NCBI RefSeq assembly: GCF_042682545.1
Contig: NZ_JBHUHQ010000013.1
DNA: 64,000 nt
Source: Ornithinibacillus salinisoli
Lineage (GTDB): Bacteria; Bacillota; Bacilli; Bacillales; Amphibacillaceae
Strand: one strand, 5' to 3'
Shown: one piece after another, positions 51,990 to 61,710 of the stretch
Numbering within the stretch: the first letter of the stretch is position 1
Layout of the letters: every line of letters begins with the position of its first letter
Made by a program: the position numbers and the translations under genes
The notes under the pieces: generated by a model
Seen by the model: the letters and a program-made list of their open reading frames with translations, nothing else
Told to the model about the DNA's origin: nothing
Database searches by the model: none

Positions 51990-53099
51990 TTATTTTGTTT
52001 TTTCATCCAAATAATATAGTGCAGAGTAAAAAGAGGCGATGGAATAGGTTGCTTTAGGATTTAAATTTGTTAACTTTTCAATTCTTTTTAATCGATAATG
52101 AAGTGTATTAATATGAATATGTAATTCTTTGGCTGTATTTTTTAAGTGTAAATTATTTTCCAAGAATACTTTTAATGTGTGTAGTAGTTGGTCCTCCTCT
52201 TGTATTGGAGAAATGATACGGTTGATAAATTCTTTCTTTAAATGGTGATCTACATCATCCAAACAAATTTCCAACAATAAATCTTCATAAAAAATAATTG
52301 CTTGCGAATTCATAGCTACTCGCAATGCTTTTACGGCATTTTGATAGGAAGATTTGATCACATTAGAATCAACGGTTGAACCTATTCCTATGGATGTTTT
52401 AACATGTAAATGTGTACGTGCGTACGTTTGAAAGGATGTTAATTGTGAATGTAAATATAATTTAGATTTACTTTGATCTTTTTCTTCAGTAAGTAATAGT
52501 AGTCTATTATTTCCCCACCGAATTAATGTACTATCCAAAGTTAGATCTAACCACCTTTTTAGATCATTAATTTGATGAGATTCAGGGTTATCATGAATAT
52601 ATAATAAAGAACATCGTAATGGAGAAGTATGTTTAATTCCTAATACTTCGGCTCTACTTAAGAAATCAGGAGGTAAAGAATCTAACTGGATCCAATCAAG
52701 GAACAATACCTCTAATGCTCTTGATTCCCATTCAGATTCTTGTATATACATACTCTCACGAATTAGTAATTCAGTCATTTTTTTCATTAATGAAGCAAAA
52801 GGTGTTATTTCCGTCGGGTTTCCAGTAATTCCGATCACACCGATTACTTTTTGATTAATTGTAATCGGTAAATTTATGCCAGGCTTAATTCCTTGCATCG
52901 TTTTTTGATGCTCACGAGTAAGCACAATTACCGAATTTGTTTCTATCGTTTTTTCTGCACCTTCATGAAATTGTCCGATGCGAGAAGCGTCTGTACTTGC
53001 AATAATTATTGCTTGAGTATTTACAATAATGATGTTTTCATTAATTAACTTTCTTGCCTCATTAATTATTTTTGAACCAAGTTCTGCAGTTAGTTCCAT
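51990..53099 (-). CDS. CdaR/SdaR-family regulator (YsfB-like)
   Basis: A 369-aa transcription factor: N-terminal diacid-recognition domain (about 1-130, with IIIVNTQAIIIASTDASRIG and GVIGITGNPTEITPFASL), a middle GGDEF-like CdaR region, and a C-terminal PucR-type helix-turn-helix (LKNTAKELHIHINTLHYRLK). It probably senses a hydroxy- or sugar acid and activates glcD-glcF immediately downstream, as YsfB does for ysfCD. AGGAGG precedes ATG 53099; the frame start at 53123 lies before that site. Confidence 0.88.
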   Translation of the reverse strand: MELTAELGSKIINEARKLINENIIIVNTQAIIIASTDASRIGQFHEGAEKTIETNSVIVLTREHQKTMQGIKPGINLPITINQKVIGVIGITGNPTEITPFASLMKKMTELLIRESMYIQESEWESRALEVLFLDWIQLDSLPPDFLSRAEVLGIKHTSPLRCSLLYIHDNPESHQINDLKRWLDLTLDSTLIRWGNNRLLLLTEEKDQSKSKLYLHSQLTSFQTYARTHLHVKTSIGIGSTVDSNVIKSSYQNAVKALRVAMNSQAIIFYEDLLLEICLDDVDHHLKKEFINRIISPIQEEDQLLHTLKVFLENNLHLKNTAKELHIHINTLHYRLKRIEKLTNLNPKATYSIASFYSALYYLDEKTK

Positions 53100-53301
53100 G
53101 CGAAACCTCCTAGGAATAAACATCAGGTTAAAAACTCATGAAAATTTTTAATATTTACATATTGGGCTATAGTCTGCTACATTAATTGTATATGGATTAA
53201 GTAATTTTGTCGAAAATAGAGGAATTTATCTCATAGAACTGCTATAATAATAATCAATCTAGCCGATAAAAGAAATAAGTTGGCCATTAAGGAGCATTTT
53301 C

Positions 53302-54666
53302 ATGTTATCATCCAATTCATTTTTTCGTTGGATTCAAAATTTGTCTCCAGTTCGAATGATATTCCTTTTCTATTTTCTTGCAGCAGTTATTTCTACTGCG
53401 CTCTTATCATTACCAGTAGCTAAACAGGATGGCGTGCATATAGATTTTATAGATACTATATTTACAGCGATTAGTGCGTTAAGTGTTACTGGATTGAGTA
53501 CTATTACCATTGCTGATTCACTTAGTACAACAGGTATTATTATTTTAGCCACCATCATGCAAATTGGTGCAGTTGGTGTAATGGCAATGGGTACATTTAT
53601 TTGGATTATTCTCGGAAAGAAAATTGGTTTAAAAGAACGCCGTTTAATTATGACGGATCAGAACCAAACAACATTCGAAGGTATGGTCCGGTTAATAAAA
53701 CAAATTTTTCTTGTGTTATTATCTATTGAGTTTGTTGCCTTTTTGATTTTAGGTACATATTATTTGCAGTATTTTCCTACTGTGGGGGAAGCATATTTAA
53801 ATGGCTTTTTTAGTACAATTAGTGCTATTACAAACGGCGGTTTTGATATAACTGGTGCTTCTTTGATGCCATTTAGGAATGATTATTTTGTTCAATTTGT
53901 ACATATCTTGTTGATTGTTTTCGGTGCAATTGGTTTTCCAGTATTAATAGAGGTAAAAGAGTTTCTATTCTCTAAGTATGACAAGCGAAAGTTTATGCGT
54001 TTTAGCTTATTTACCAAATTAACTACTACTACATTTTTGTTTTTGATTGTAATTGGGACCTTATTTATATACTTATTAGATATGGGGAACTTTTTTGCAG
54101 GTAAATCGTGGCATGAAGCATTATTTTATGCACTTTTTCAATCGGTAACGACTAGAAGTGGTGGTTTATCAACAATGGATGTAAGTCAATTATCAGAGCA
54201 GAATCATCTTTTTATGTCGTTTTTGATGTTTATCGGGGCGTCACCTAGCAGTGCTGGTGGGGGTATTCGAACGACCACATTTGCCTTAGTTGTCATATTT
54301 ATCATTACGTATGCAAGAGGTGGTAACAGTATACGTATTTTTAGACGAGAAGTATATGAGCAGGATTTAATGAAAGCTGTAACCGTAACACTTATGGCCA
54401 TCATGACCGCATTTATATCATTATTGCTTATATCCATTGTAGAACCTTTTACATTTACGGAAATTTTATTTGAAGTAACGTCAGCCTTTGGGACAGTCGG
54501 GTTATCATTAGGTATAACCGGGGATTTAACTACTTTTAGTAAAATTTTCCTAATGATTTTAATGTTTATTGGTAGAGTGGGGATCATTACTTTTCTACTT
54601 ATGTTTAAAAATAATAAACATAATGGTAAATTCCGTTATCCGAAAGAAAGAATCATTATTGGGTGA
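53302..54666 (+). CDS. KtrB/TrkH-type potassium uptake channel subunit
   Basis: A 454-aa membrane protein with four M1-P-M2 repeats typical of Ktr/Trk transporters. Selectivity-filter regions are SALSVTGLSTITI, SAITNGGFDITGAS, SVTTRSGGLSTMD and SAFGTVGLSLGIT. The length fits KtrB/KtrD of bacilli (about 445-450). KtrB/D pair with a cytoplasmic RCK subunit (KtrA/C), which is not next to it, as for ktrD in B. subtilis. The predicted role is potassium uptake in osmoadaptation. AAGGAGC precedes the ATG. Confidence 0.93.
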   Translation: MLSSNSFFRWIQNLSPVRMIFLFYFLAAVISTALLSLPVAKQDGVHIDFIDTIFTAISALSVTGLSTITIADSLSTTGIIILATIMQIGAVGVMAMGTFIWIILGKKIGLKERRLIMTDQNQTTFEGMVRLIKQIFLVLLSIEFVAFLILGTYYLQYFPTVGEAYLNGFFSTISAITNGGFDITGASLMPFRNDYFVQFVHILLIVFGAIGFPVLIEVKEFLFSKYDKRKFMRFSLFTKLTTTTFLFLIVIGTLFIYLLDMGNFFAGKSWHEALFYALFQSVTTRSGGLSTMDVSQLSEQNHLFMSFLMFIGASPSSAGGGIRTTTFALVVIFIITYARGGNSIRIFRREVYEQDLMKAVTVTLMAIMTAFISLLLISIVEPFTFTEILFEVTSAFGTVGLSLGITGDLTTFSKIFLMILMFIGRVGIITFLLMFKNNKHNGKFRYPKERIIIG

Positions 54667-54696
54667 TTTTACTTATACAGTTAGGAGATAAGATCT

Positions 54697-56655
54697 ATGA
54701 CAAAAGGTAAAACAGTTCTACCTATGCATAACCAAATATTATACTCCTTAAAGGAAGCCGTCCTTTTTGTTCAAGATGATGGACAGATAATTGAAGCTAA
54801 TAGTAATGCTGAAAGAATCTTGAATAACGCTAACATTAACATTCAAGAGCAATCTATTTTCAGCTACCTTGACTTTGATTTATTGACCGATTCCAATGAA
54901 GTTCATTTATTAATGGAGCAGAAAAATCAAAAAGGAAGATTACTTGAAGTGAAGTCCATCCAAGTAGCTGAACGTGTTTATTGTTTACTATTACATCCAT
55001 TATCTATTCAAGATAAAGCAGAAGAAATCAAGCAATATATCAATGAAAACTCTTTTGCTGGAATGGAAGGTATTGTCATGTATGGTGAGAATACTATTTT
55101 AGATTGTGATCCGATTTTTGCTAATATGTTCGGTTACAGTATAGATGAAATAAAAGGTATAGAAATTTACAAGTTAATTCATCGTAAAGGTAAATCAATG
55201 ATAGAGGAAAATTGTTGTAATCTAGAAAACCCTTATGAATTAACTGGTATTAAAAAAGATGGAACGAAATTTTATCTTGAAGTAATTTATTACCCCTATA
55301 ATAATGAAGGTTCCATTATTCGTGTTGCGAGTGTTAAGGATATTACAGACAAAGTAGTGAATGAAAATCAGATTGAATACATGGCCTATTATGACCAGCT
55401 AACCGATTTGCCCAATAGAAACTTTTTCTATAAGGTATTGAAAGAAGCTGTTTCTGAAGCAAGAAAAAGTGGAGAAATCTTGGCTGTATATTTTATTGAT
55501 TTGGATTACTTTAAGGAGATAAATGACACTCTAGGATACGCATTTGGTGATCAATTACTACAGGCATGTGGAAATCGATTGAAGTCATTTTTAGAAACGA
55601 ATACATTTATTGCTCGAATGAGTGGGGATGAATTCTTAATATTAAAGCGAGATGCTTCGACAAAAGAAGAAGCAGTAGAACTGGCAGAAAAACTTATAGC
55701 TGAATTTGAGAAGCCAATTAAAATAGATGAGTATGAAATTTATACTTCTGTAAGCATAGGAATAAGTGTATATCCAGAAAATGGATCAAATGCAAATGAC
55801 TTAATTAAACATGCAGACTCTGCCATGTACGTCATAAAAGAGAAACATCGAAATAATTATAATTTATTCGATTCATCCATATCGGAAAACTTTCGAATGC
55901 GCCTTACTTTGGAGACAGAGTTAAGAAAGGCGTTAAGAGAGGGGCAATTCGAATTACATTATCAGCCTCAAAAAAGTTTTAGTACTGGAAAAGTAGTTGG
56001 ATTGGAAGCTTTGCTAAGGTGGAATCATCCTCAAAAAGGCTATATTTCACCATCTGAGTTTATCCCACTCGCAGAGAAAACCGGATTAATTATTGAAATT
56101 GGTGACTGGGTGTTGCATGAAGCGTGTAAGCAAAATAAGGCGTGGCAAAACCAAGGATATGATCCGATAACGGTCAGTGTGAATTTATCGGCCAAACAAT
56201 TTCACCAAAGAAGCTTAGTCGATAAGGTAAAAGACATTCTTAATGACACAGGACTTTCCCCATATTACTTAGAACTGGAAATCACCGAAAGTATGGCGAT
56301 GTCAAACGAGAATTATATCTTAAAAACATTAAAAGACCTAAGAGACTTAGGAGTACTTGTGTCTATTGATGATTTTGGAACTGGATATTCTTCGTTTAAA
56401 TATTTAAGTCTATTCCCAATTACAAAGTTGAAAATAGATAAGATGTTTTTGAATAATGAACAACAGGAAAATAAAGCAATTGTTAAATCTATTATCCATA
56501 TGTCACATTCTTTGAATATGAAAGTAATAGCAGAAGGAGTGGAAACAATGGAACAATTTGCGTTTTTATCTCAAGAACGATGTGATGAAATGCAAGGGTT
56601 TTATTTCAGTAAACCATTACCAGCAACACAGTTAACGAAATTTTTTACTGTATAA
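54697..56655 (+). CDS. PAS-PAS-GGDEF-EAL cyclic-di-GMP protein
   Basis: A 652-aa cytoplasmic signalling protein. Two PAS-like domains (about 5-105 and 112-225) precede GGDEF (about 230-390) and EAL (about 400-650). The GGDEF signature is SGDEF at 309-313; the metal Asp is kept in FIDLDYFKEINDT. The I-site RxxD is not evident. EAL residues look active: LEALLRW (Glu437), NLSAKQF, LEITES, IDDFGTGYSS, KIDKMF and EGVETMEQ. It is therefore more surely a phosphodiesterase than a cyclase. It starts 31 bases after the potassium transporter gene and may be co-transcribed with it. Confidence 0.93.
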   Translation: MTKGKTVLPMHNQILYSLKEAVLFVQDDGQIIEANSNAERILNNANINIQEQSIFSYLDFDLLTDSNEVHLLMEQKNQKGRLLEVKSIQVAERVYCLLLHPLSIQDKAEEIKQYINENSFAGMEGIVMYGENTILDCDPIFANMFGYSIDEIKGIEIYKLIHRKGKSMIEENCCNLENPYELTGIKKDGTKFYLEVIYYPYNNEGSIIRVASVKDITDKVVNENQIEYMAYYDQLTDLPNRNFFYKVLKEAVSEARKSGEILAVYFIDLDYFKEINDTLGYAFGDQLLQACGNRLKSFLETNTFIARMSGDEFLILKRDASTKEEAVELAEKLIAEFEKPIKIDEYEIYTSVSIGISVYPENGSNANDLIKHADSAMYVIKEKHRNNYNLFDSSISENFRMRLTLETELRKALREGQFELHYQPQKSFSTGKVVGLEALLRWNHPQKGYISPSEFIPLAEKTGLIIEIGDWVLHEACKQNKAWQNQGYDPITVSVNLSAKQFHQRSLVDKVKDILNDTGLSPYYLELEITESMAMSNENYILKTLKDLRDLGVLVSIDDFGTGYSSFKYLSLFPITKLKIDKMFLNNEQQENKAIVKSIIHMSHSLNMKVIAEGVETMEQFAFLSQERCDEMQGFYFSKPLPATQLTKFFTV

Positions 56656-56658
56656 ATG

Positions 56659-56694
56659 AAAGAGGTCTCGATCATCATGATCGAAACCTCTTTT
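56659..56694. terminator. Bidirectional terminator
   Basis: AAAGAGGT...TCGATCA TCA TGATCGA...ACCTCTTT forms a strong stem between the convergent EAL and protease genes. Confidence 0.88.
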
Positions 56695-56696
56695 CA

Positions 56697-57833
56697 TTAT
56701 TCGTCATAAGTAATATTAATTATTTTCAATTGGTCATTTTCATATCCAATTGTAAAATGATATGTTTTATTTTCTTCAACTAGTTCTTCCTCATCCGGTA
56801 ACTTCTTTTTAATAGACACTTCCGCAGTTGTGTTTATTTGTTTATTTTCTATCGGTTCACTAGAAATGTTTTCATACTCCAAATCAACAATTTGAATATA
56901 CCCTTCTCTAAAATTGGAATAGGATGTAGAAGCTTGCATGGAATCACCTAGTAGTGCATAGGCATTTACATAATCTCTAATTAATATACTATCCAAAAAA
57001 TATTCCACTACATATTTAGCGTCTTCTTTGAATTGTTCTGTATCAAGTGTGTTAATCATATCTTCCGTACTTGCAAAATGCAATTGATCATTTTGCGCTT
57101 CATTGGACCACTTTTCGATCTGTGAAAAAACATCGATGACTGGAATACTAAATCCAATTGTACCGTCTTTCGTACCGACAGAATTAATACCAATAACCTT
57201 TCCAGTTTCTCTATTCAGCAGAGGTCCGCCACTATTTCCCTGTGTTATTTGTGCTGAAATTTGAAATGCATTGGAATAATTATATCCGTCAACGGAAAAG
57301 TTCCGTTCTGTTCCTGATATAATGCCTAGCGTTACCGTGTTTTGGAACCCGTGCGGACTACCTAGTGCAATAACTTCATCTCCAATTTCTGTTTCGTTTT
57401 TCGTTTCAACCGGAAGGCCGTTTTCACCTGCAAGTTGTGGTACACGAACAACTGCGATGTCGGTATCTTGTCCAACACCGATAACTGCTGCAGGATAGAT
57501 TCTTGCGTTCGCTGTACGCACATAAATAACTTCAGCATCCTCAATGACATGTGCATTTGTAATAATATCACCTTTATTATTATAAAGAAATCCAGAGCCA
57601 GTTAAGGTACTATACTCATTTTGTGCTTCAATTTGGACAACGTGTTTTTCCGTTTGATAAATTATATTCTTTAGGTTTTGCGGTTGAGAATCTAATTCCA
57701 CTTTACTAATAATTGGATTACTCACGGAAAGTTCTTGTTTGTCCCAGTTAATATACATATATATAGATATTGTTATTCCTATTAATCCAATCAATATTGT
57801 TAGAAGAATAGGTGGATATCGCTTGTGTCGCAT
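56697..57833 (-). CDS. Membrane-anchored HtrA-like serine protease without PDZ domain
   Basis: A 378-aa protein with an N-terminal anchor (about 9-28) and an extracellular trypsin-like domain (about 55-235). The triad is His95 (ITNAHV), Asp125 (TDIAVV) and Ser201 (TQGNSGGPL). Where HtrA/DegP have PDZ domains, this one has a C-terminal region of about 130 residues (EDAKYVVEYFLDSILIRDYV, VNAYALLGDSMQASTSYS) resembling an NTF2-like or TcaA-type domain. It lies 15 bases after a zinc-ribbon/TPR protein gene, so the two probably act together in envelope quality control or signalling. Confidence 0.85.
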   Translation of the reverse strand: MRHKRYPPILLTILIGLIGITISIYMYINWDKQELSVSNPIISKVELDSQPQNLKNIIYQTEKHVVQIEAQNEYSTLTGSGFLYNNKGDIITNAHVIEDAEVIYVRTANARIYPAAVIGVGQDTDIAVVRVPQLAGENGLPVETKNETEIGDEVIALGSPHGFQNTVTLGIISGTERNFSVDGYNYSNAFQISAQITQGNSGGPLLNRETGKVIGINSVGTKDGTIGFSIPVIDVFSQIEKWSNEAQNDQLHFASTEDMINTLDTEQFKEDAKYVVEYFLDSILIRDYVNAYALLGDSMQASTSYSNFREGYIQIVDLEYENISSEPIENKQINTTAEVSIKKKLPDEEELVEENKTYHFTIGYENDQLKIINITYDE

Positions 57834-57848
57834 GGATAAATCACTCCA

Positions 57849-59015
57849 TTAATAATCTAGATACCAAGTTATTGTATTAACATTTATATCAATCTCATCT
57901 AAATTTTTTTCATTTATATCATAATGTGTAAATTCAAATTCACCTGTTTCTTCGGGATATAGCGTGTCTGGAAAAACATATACTTCGTTTGATAAGAACT
58001 CTGTTTCTTCGCTTTTAAGAAGGGAGTAGTCAATCAATACGGAGTTAACAGGGTCTGTTGCAATACTTTTTACTTCTCCTTTAACAACGATATTACCTTG
58101 TTGGTCATTTTCTATTTCTACTGAAACTAATTCAATTGCATCGTTTTCATTGCTCTCTCTTTCCTCTGCTTCGGCATTGATAGCTTGTTCAATACGTTGC
58201 TGCTGTGTCACTTCAAATGATATTTTTTCCTTTTCAATGGTTGTTTTTAAGCTTCCAAGCTTTACAGAATCTGGGGCATATTTAAGTCCGTCTTCCACAA
58301 TAGTTTGAGCATCTGTAAATTGCTTATTGGATAATTGTTCGCTTGCTTTTGAGAACGTAAAATCAATAATTTGATTACGAATATTTTCGACGATTAGTTC
58401 AGCGTCATTTTGTTTTAAAGCGTCTGCTTCCCAGAGCAATGTTTTCAATTCATCAATTGTTGGATTCTGTTCAAGTATGCTTCTTACTTGTTCTATTTTA
58501 ATTTCATTTCGATAGAAGACTAATTCATCAACTAAGTTGATAACTGCGGATCCATTATAATTTTTTAATGTACTTTCCGCACTGTTCAAAAGTGAAAGCG
58601 CATCTTGAAAGTTTTCATCATCTACTTCGTCATTGGCATTTTGAATTGCAGTCTTAACAGCTTTGGCTTGATCCACAAAATTAAGCGCATTTATAGCTTG
58701 TGTAAAATTACTTTTATGTTTAATAGCATAGTTAAATAATTCTTTTGCTTCCTCGAAATCTTCATCTACTAATTTTTTTTCTCCCTGTTCATAATAATCT
58801 TTCGCCAAAGAGGACTGGTTTTGCAAGAATAAGTAAAAAATACTGATACCAACTACAAATATAATAACTGAGGCAATAGGTATAAACCAAAGTCTATTAA
58901 ATCTCTTTCTATGTTCTAATCGGTCATCTATATCACCGGGAAGTTTTTTGCCACATGAAATACAATATGATTCCTCTTCTTTAATGCCAGATCCACAATA
59001 TGGACAATATAGCAT
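57849..59015 (-). CDS. Zinc-ribbon, single-span, TPR-like membrane protein
   Basis: A 388-aa protein. The N-terminal zinc ribbon is CPYCGSGI and CISCGKKLPG (residues 4-25), followed by one transmembrane helix (about 43-64). The extracellular part has helical TPR-like repeats (YEQGEKKLVDEDFEEAKELF, ENFQDALSLLNSAESTLK, EQLSNKQFTDAQTIVEDGL) and a C-terminal beta domain (IVVKGEVKSIATDPVNSVLI) of the DUF/FxLYD kind. Topology resembles TcaA/YvbJ-type proteins. It precedes the HtrA-like gene in one operon. Function unknown. Confidence 0.78.
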   Translation of the reverse strand: MLYCPYCGSGIKEEESYCISCGKKLPGDIDDRLEHRKRFNRLWFIPIASVIIFVVGISIFYLFLQNQSSLAKDYYEQGEKKLVDEDFEEAKELFNYAIKHKSNFTQAINALNFVDQAKAVKTAIQNANDEVDDENFQDALSLLNSAESTLKNYNGSAVINLVDELVFYRNEIKIEQVRSILEQNPTIDELKTLLWEADALKQNDAELIVENIRNQIIDFTFSKASEQLSNKQFTDAQTIVEDGLKYAPDSVKLGSLKTTIEKEKISFEVTQQQRIEQAINAEAEERESNENDAIELVSVEIENDQQGNIVVKGEVKSIATDPVNSVLIDYSLLKSEETEFLSNEVYVFPDTLYPEETGEFEFTHYDINEKNLDEIDINVNTITWYLDY

Positions 59016-59290
59016 TTGATCACCTACTTTATAGTAAATATAAATGATTGCTAGATTAATATATCATAACTAAATACGTTTCACTCTATTTTATCATATT
59101 TTCCTTTATTTAGGTGGGGAATCTTGGTATGATAGTATAGGACAGATTAGAATGCTATTCTCGCATGTAACGGGCAGTGGGGATGAAGAAAAACCCCACA
59201 CTGAATGAAGTTTCACTTTATAATGGGTTAGCTGTCCCTGAATATTCTTTTATAATCTACATAAAGTAAGTCAAGGAGGTGCACTCTCAA

Positions 59291-59377
59291 ATGGATATTT
59301 GGGAAGTTTTTGGTATAATTTGTTTTGGGATTTTAGTATTAAATATAGGTTTTTGCATATTTGATAATGAAAAATAG
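59291..59377 (+). CDS. Small hydrophobic peptide (28 aa)
   Basis: ATG 59291 follows AAGGAGGTG with good spacing and encodes MDIWEVFGIICFGILVLNIG and FCIFDNEK. It is a single transmembrane helix with an acidic start. A TATAAT (59251-59256) precedes it, and a GTGGGG/CCCCAC hairpin lies at 59177-59199. A terminator follows within 10 bases, so it is probably an independent small gene. Function unknown. Confidence 0.55.
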   Translation: MDIWEVFGIICFGILVLNIGFCIFDNEK

Positions 59378-59384
59378 AAATGAA

Positions 59385-59423
59385 AAAAGGTCCAAACTTT
59401 TAACGGAATGTTTGGACCTTCTA
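59385..59423. terminator. Bidirectional terminator
   Basis: AAGGTCCAAAC and GTTTGGACCTT form an 11-bp stem with A on the left and T-rich flanks, serving the 28-aa gene and the convergent signal peptidase gene. Confidence 0.85.
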
Positions 59424-59434
59424 AACACAGCTGT

Positions 59435-59968
59435 TTATCTTGTTCTTTCCATCTCAGAGAAAGGAAAGATAACTAATTCAGATCTTCCAATTATTTCATC
59501 TTCTGTAATAAAACCTAGACCATTTCTGCTATCTTTACTGATCGCTCGGTGGTCACCCATAACAAAATAACTATCTTCTGGTATTTCAATTGGACCGAAA
59601 TTACCCGTATGGTTTATCGCTTCTTCAGTTATGAATGTTTGCTCATATTGCTCATCGTTAATAAACAATTTATGATCCTTAATTTCAATAGTCTCTCCAG
59701 GTAATCCTATCACTCTTTTTACATAATTTTTTTGCGGACGTTGAATGATAATGATGTCTCCTCGTGCGGGTTCGCCAATAAAATAAACAATCTTATTAAA
59801 GATAACTCGCTCGCCATTTTCCAAGGTAGGATCCATACTATCACCTTCAACGATAGATGTAGCAAACAAAAAGTTTCTTATAATAAAAGCAAGTATAATA
59901 GCAATAATAATAGCTTTTATCCATTCGATCCACTCGTTTTTCTTTTTTACTTTTGTCAAAAAAGACAT
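59435..59968 (-). CDS. sipS: Signal peptidase I
   Basis: Type I signal peptidase with one N-terminal helix (about 19-37) and an extracellular catalytic domain (177 aa from this ATG). The catalytic Ser44 is in EGDSMDPTL and Lys84 in YVKRVIGLPGE; MGDHRAISKDSRNGLGF is box E. It cleaves Sec/Tat signal peptides. The start is uncertain: GAAAGGA touches this ATG, while the in-frame TTG at 59959 has better spacing and TTG 59986 has none. Bacilli carry several paralogues; the symbol marks the family only. Confidence 0.93.
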   Translation of the reverse strand: MSFLTKVKKKNEWIEWIKAIIIAIILAFIIRNFLFATSIVEGDSMDPTLENGERVIFNKIVYFIGEPARGDIIIIQRPQKNYVKRVIGLPGETIEIKDHKLFINDEQYEQTFITEEAINHTGNFGPIEIPEDSYFVMGDHRAISKDSRNGLGFITEDEIIGRSELVIFPFSEMERTR

Positions 59969-60182
59969 TCCTTTCTTTATTAACACAGCAATTTATAAGC
60001 GTTCTTTTCATTCTATTTATCTGTATGATATTATTATACCAACTTTACTGAAATTGCATAATTCTTTAAAAATAAAGGGTGAATCAATTAGATAAATAAA
60101 TAATATGTTAATTATGTTCATAATCTATGAACTATGCTAAAGTAATATAAATAAATTAAAGGAGGTTTACATTAGCAAAAAT

Positions 60183-60344
60183 ATGTATGATACTGACAAG
60201 CTCCTAAAGCAAATTGAAATGTTACGTCTCCAAATGACAGATGTTGCACTATCGAAAGGAATTACCAGTTTAGAATCGATAGCTTTAAGCCAAGAATTAG
60301 ATCGATTGTTGAATATATATAACGAAATGAAAATGAAAGAGTAA
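60183..60344 (+). CDS. Spo0E-like aspartyl-phosphate phosphatase
   Basis: A 53-aa two-helix protein with the Spo0E family pattern: IEMLRLQMTDVALSKG in helix 1 and the signature SQELDRLLNIYNE in helix 2. Members dephosphorylate Spo0A~P and delay sporulation. AAAGGAGGT (60158-60166) is 16 bases before the ATG at 60183 but only 4-5 before an in-frame ATT at 60171 (ISKNMYDTD), so an ATT start is possible. A single gene; a GGAGGGG...CCCC hairpin-like segment follows at about 60370-60415. Confidence 0.85.
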   Translation: MYDTDKLLKQIEMLRLQMTDVALSKGITSLESIALSQELDRLLNIYNEMKMKE

Positions 60345-60424
60345 ACTTCAAACAGAGAATAGCGTAATAGGAGGGGTAGTCACAGATTGGAAATTATTAT
60401 TGTGTATTGACCCCAACTATTGTA

Positions 60425-61588
60425 TTAGCTTAACGTTTCGGTATGTAAAAAGTCTTCAATTCTGTCTAATCCTTTTCTTAAAGTGGTTAAATCATAAGCA
60501 TAAGAAAGCCTCATATATCCTTCCCCTAAACGAGAAAAACTACTTCCCGGTACTAAAGCGACTTTCCCTTTTCGTACAAGTTCTAAGCCAAGTTCAAATG
60601 AGTTCATCTTATCAATTGGAAACTTTGGTAAAAAATAAAATGCACCCTCTGGTTTGTTAACAGTTAGTCCTATTTTTACCAATCTTTCGTATACGTAATC
60701 CCGTCTCTGTTTATATGCTTCACGCATCTCGACTGTGTCCCGCTTCCCATTTACAAGTGCTTCAAGTGCTGCATATTGACTGATGGAAGAAGCACAGGAA
60801 ACGTTATATTGGTGCACTTTTATCATGTGTTGTGATAGCCATTTTGGAGCAAGTGTATAACCGATTCGAAAGCCTGTCATAGCATGTGATTTCGATAGCC
60901 CATTTACAATGATTGTTTTTTCTTTTACTTCATCGAATGATGCAATGGAGGTGTGATTGTGATCGTATACGAGTTCACTGTATATTTCATCTGCGAGGAT
61001 AAAGATATCTTTATCTTTTAAAACTGAGACAATATCCTGCAACTCGCTTTTAGAAAATGATGCTCCAGTTGGGTTGGAAGGATACGGTAAAACAACACAT
61101 TTTGTTTTCTCTGTGATCTTTTCTTCTAATTTTGATTTGGTTAATTTAAAGTTATCCTGCGTAGTATCAACATAAATTGACTTAGCACCTGCTAGCGTAA
61201 TTAATGGCTCATATCCTGGATATATGGGTCCGGGCAATATTACTTCATCACCAGGATTAAGAATGGTTCGACATGTAATATCTATAGCTTGTGATGCACC
61301 GGTAGTAACTATTATTTCTGATGCTGGATCATAGCTTACATGATAATTCGCTTCATAGTAAGTTGAAATAGCCTGTCTAAGCGCTAAAATCCCTGGGTTT
61401 GGTGTATAGCTTGTCCGATTTTCTATAAGTGCATTATTTGCAGCACGCTTTATATGTTCAGGTGTATAAAAATCAGGTTGCCCAATTGTTAAAGAAATAA
61501 TATCTGTTTCATCTGAAACCATATTAAAAAATTTTCTGATTCCTGATATCTCAATATGCTGTACTTGTTGATTTAATAGATGTTTCAT
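60425..61588 (-). CDS. patA: PLP aminotransferase PatA (N-acetyl-LL-diaminopimelate aminotransferase)
   Basis: Fold-type I aminotransferase (387 aa) of the acetylase branch of lysine/diaminopimelate synthesis. The protein is strongly like B. subtilis PatA: EISGIRKFFNMVSDETD, ISLTIGQPDFYTPEH, VTTGASQAIDITCRTILNPG, VLPYPSNPTGASFS, and the PLP Lys233 in NGLSKSHAMTGFRIG. ATG 61588 is 8 bases after GGAGG; the earlier frame start at 61603 overlaps that site. Monocistronic. Some neighbours in this family act on aromatic or other amino acids, so the substrate is by homology. Confidence 0.9.
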   Translation of the reverse strand: MKHLLNQQVQHIEISGIRKFFNMVSDETDIISLTIGQPDFYTPEHIKRAANNALIENRTSYTPNPGILALRQAISTYYEANYHVSYDPASEIIVTTGASQAIDITCRTILNPGDEVILPGPIYPGYEPLITLAGAKSIYVDTTQDNFKLTKSKLEEKITEKTKCVVLPYPSNPTGASFSKSELQDIVSVLKDKDIFILADEIYSELVYDHNHTSIASFDEVKEKTIIVNGLSKSHAMTGFRIGYTLAPKWLSQHMIKVHQYNVSCASSISQYAALEALVNGKRDTVEMREAYKQRRDYVYERLVKIGLTVNKPEGAFYFLPKFPIDKMNSFELGLELVRKGKVALVPGSSFSRLGEGYMRLSYAYDLTTLRKGLDRIEDFLHTETLS

Positions 61589-61710
61589 TTCGTGATCCTC
61601 CATATACGCGTTAATACATATTCATGAATATATAATCGTGATTATATGATGAAAAATAATTTCCCATAGTTAATCATAACATATTATAAGAACAAAAATG
61701 GAAATAATAG

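Noticed and set aside
54204..54587. 127-codon minus-strand frame opposite the potassium transporter
   Set aside because: Antisense shadow of conserved selectivity-filter repeats.
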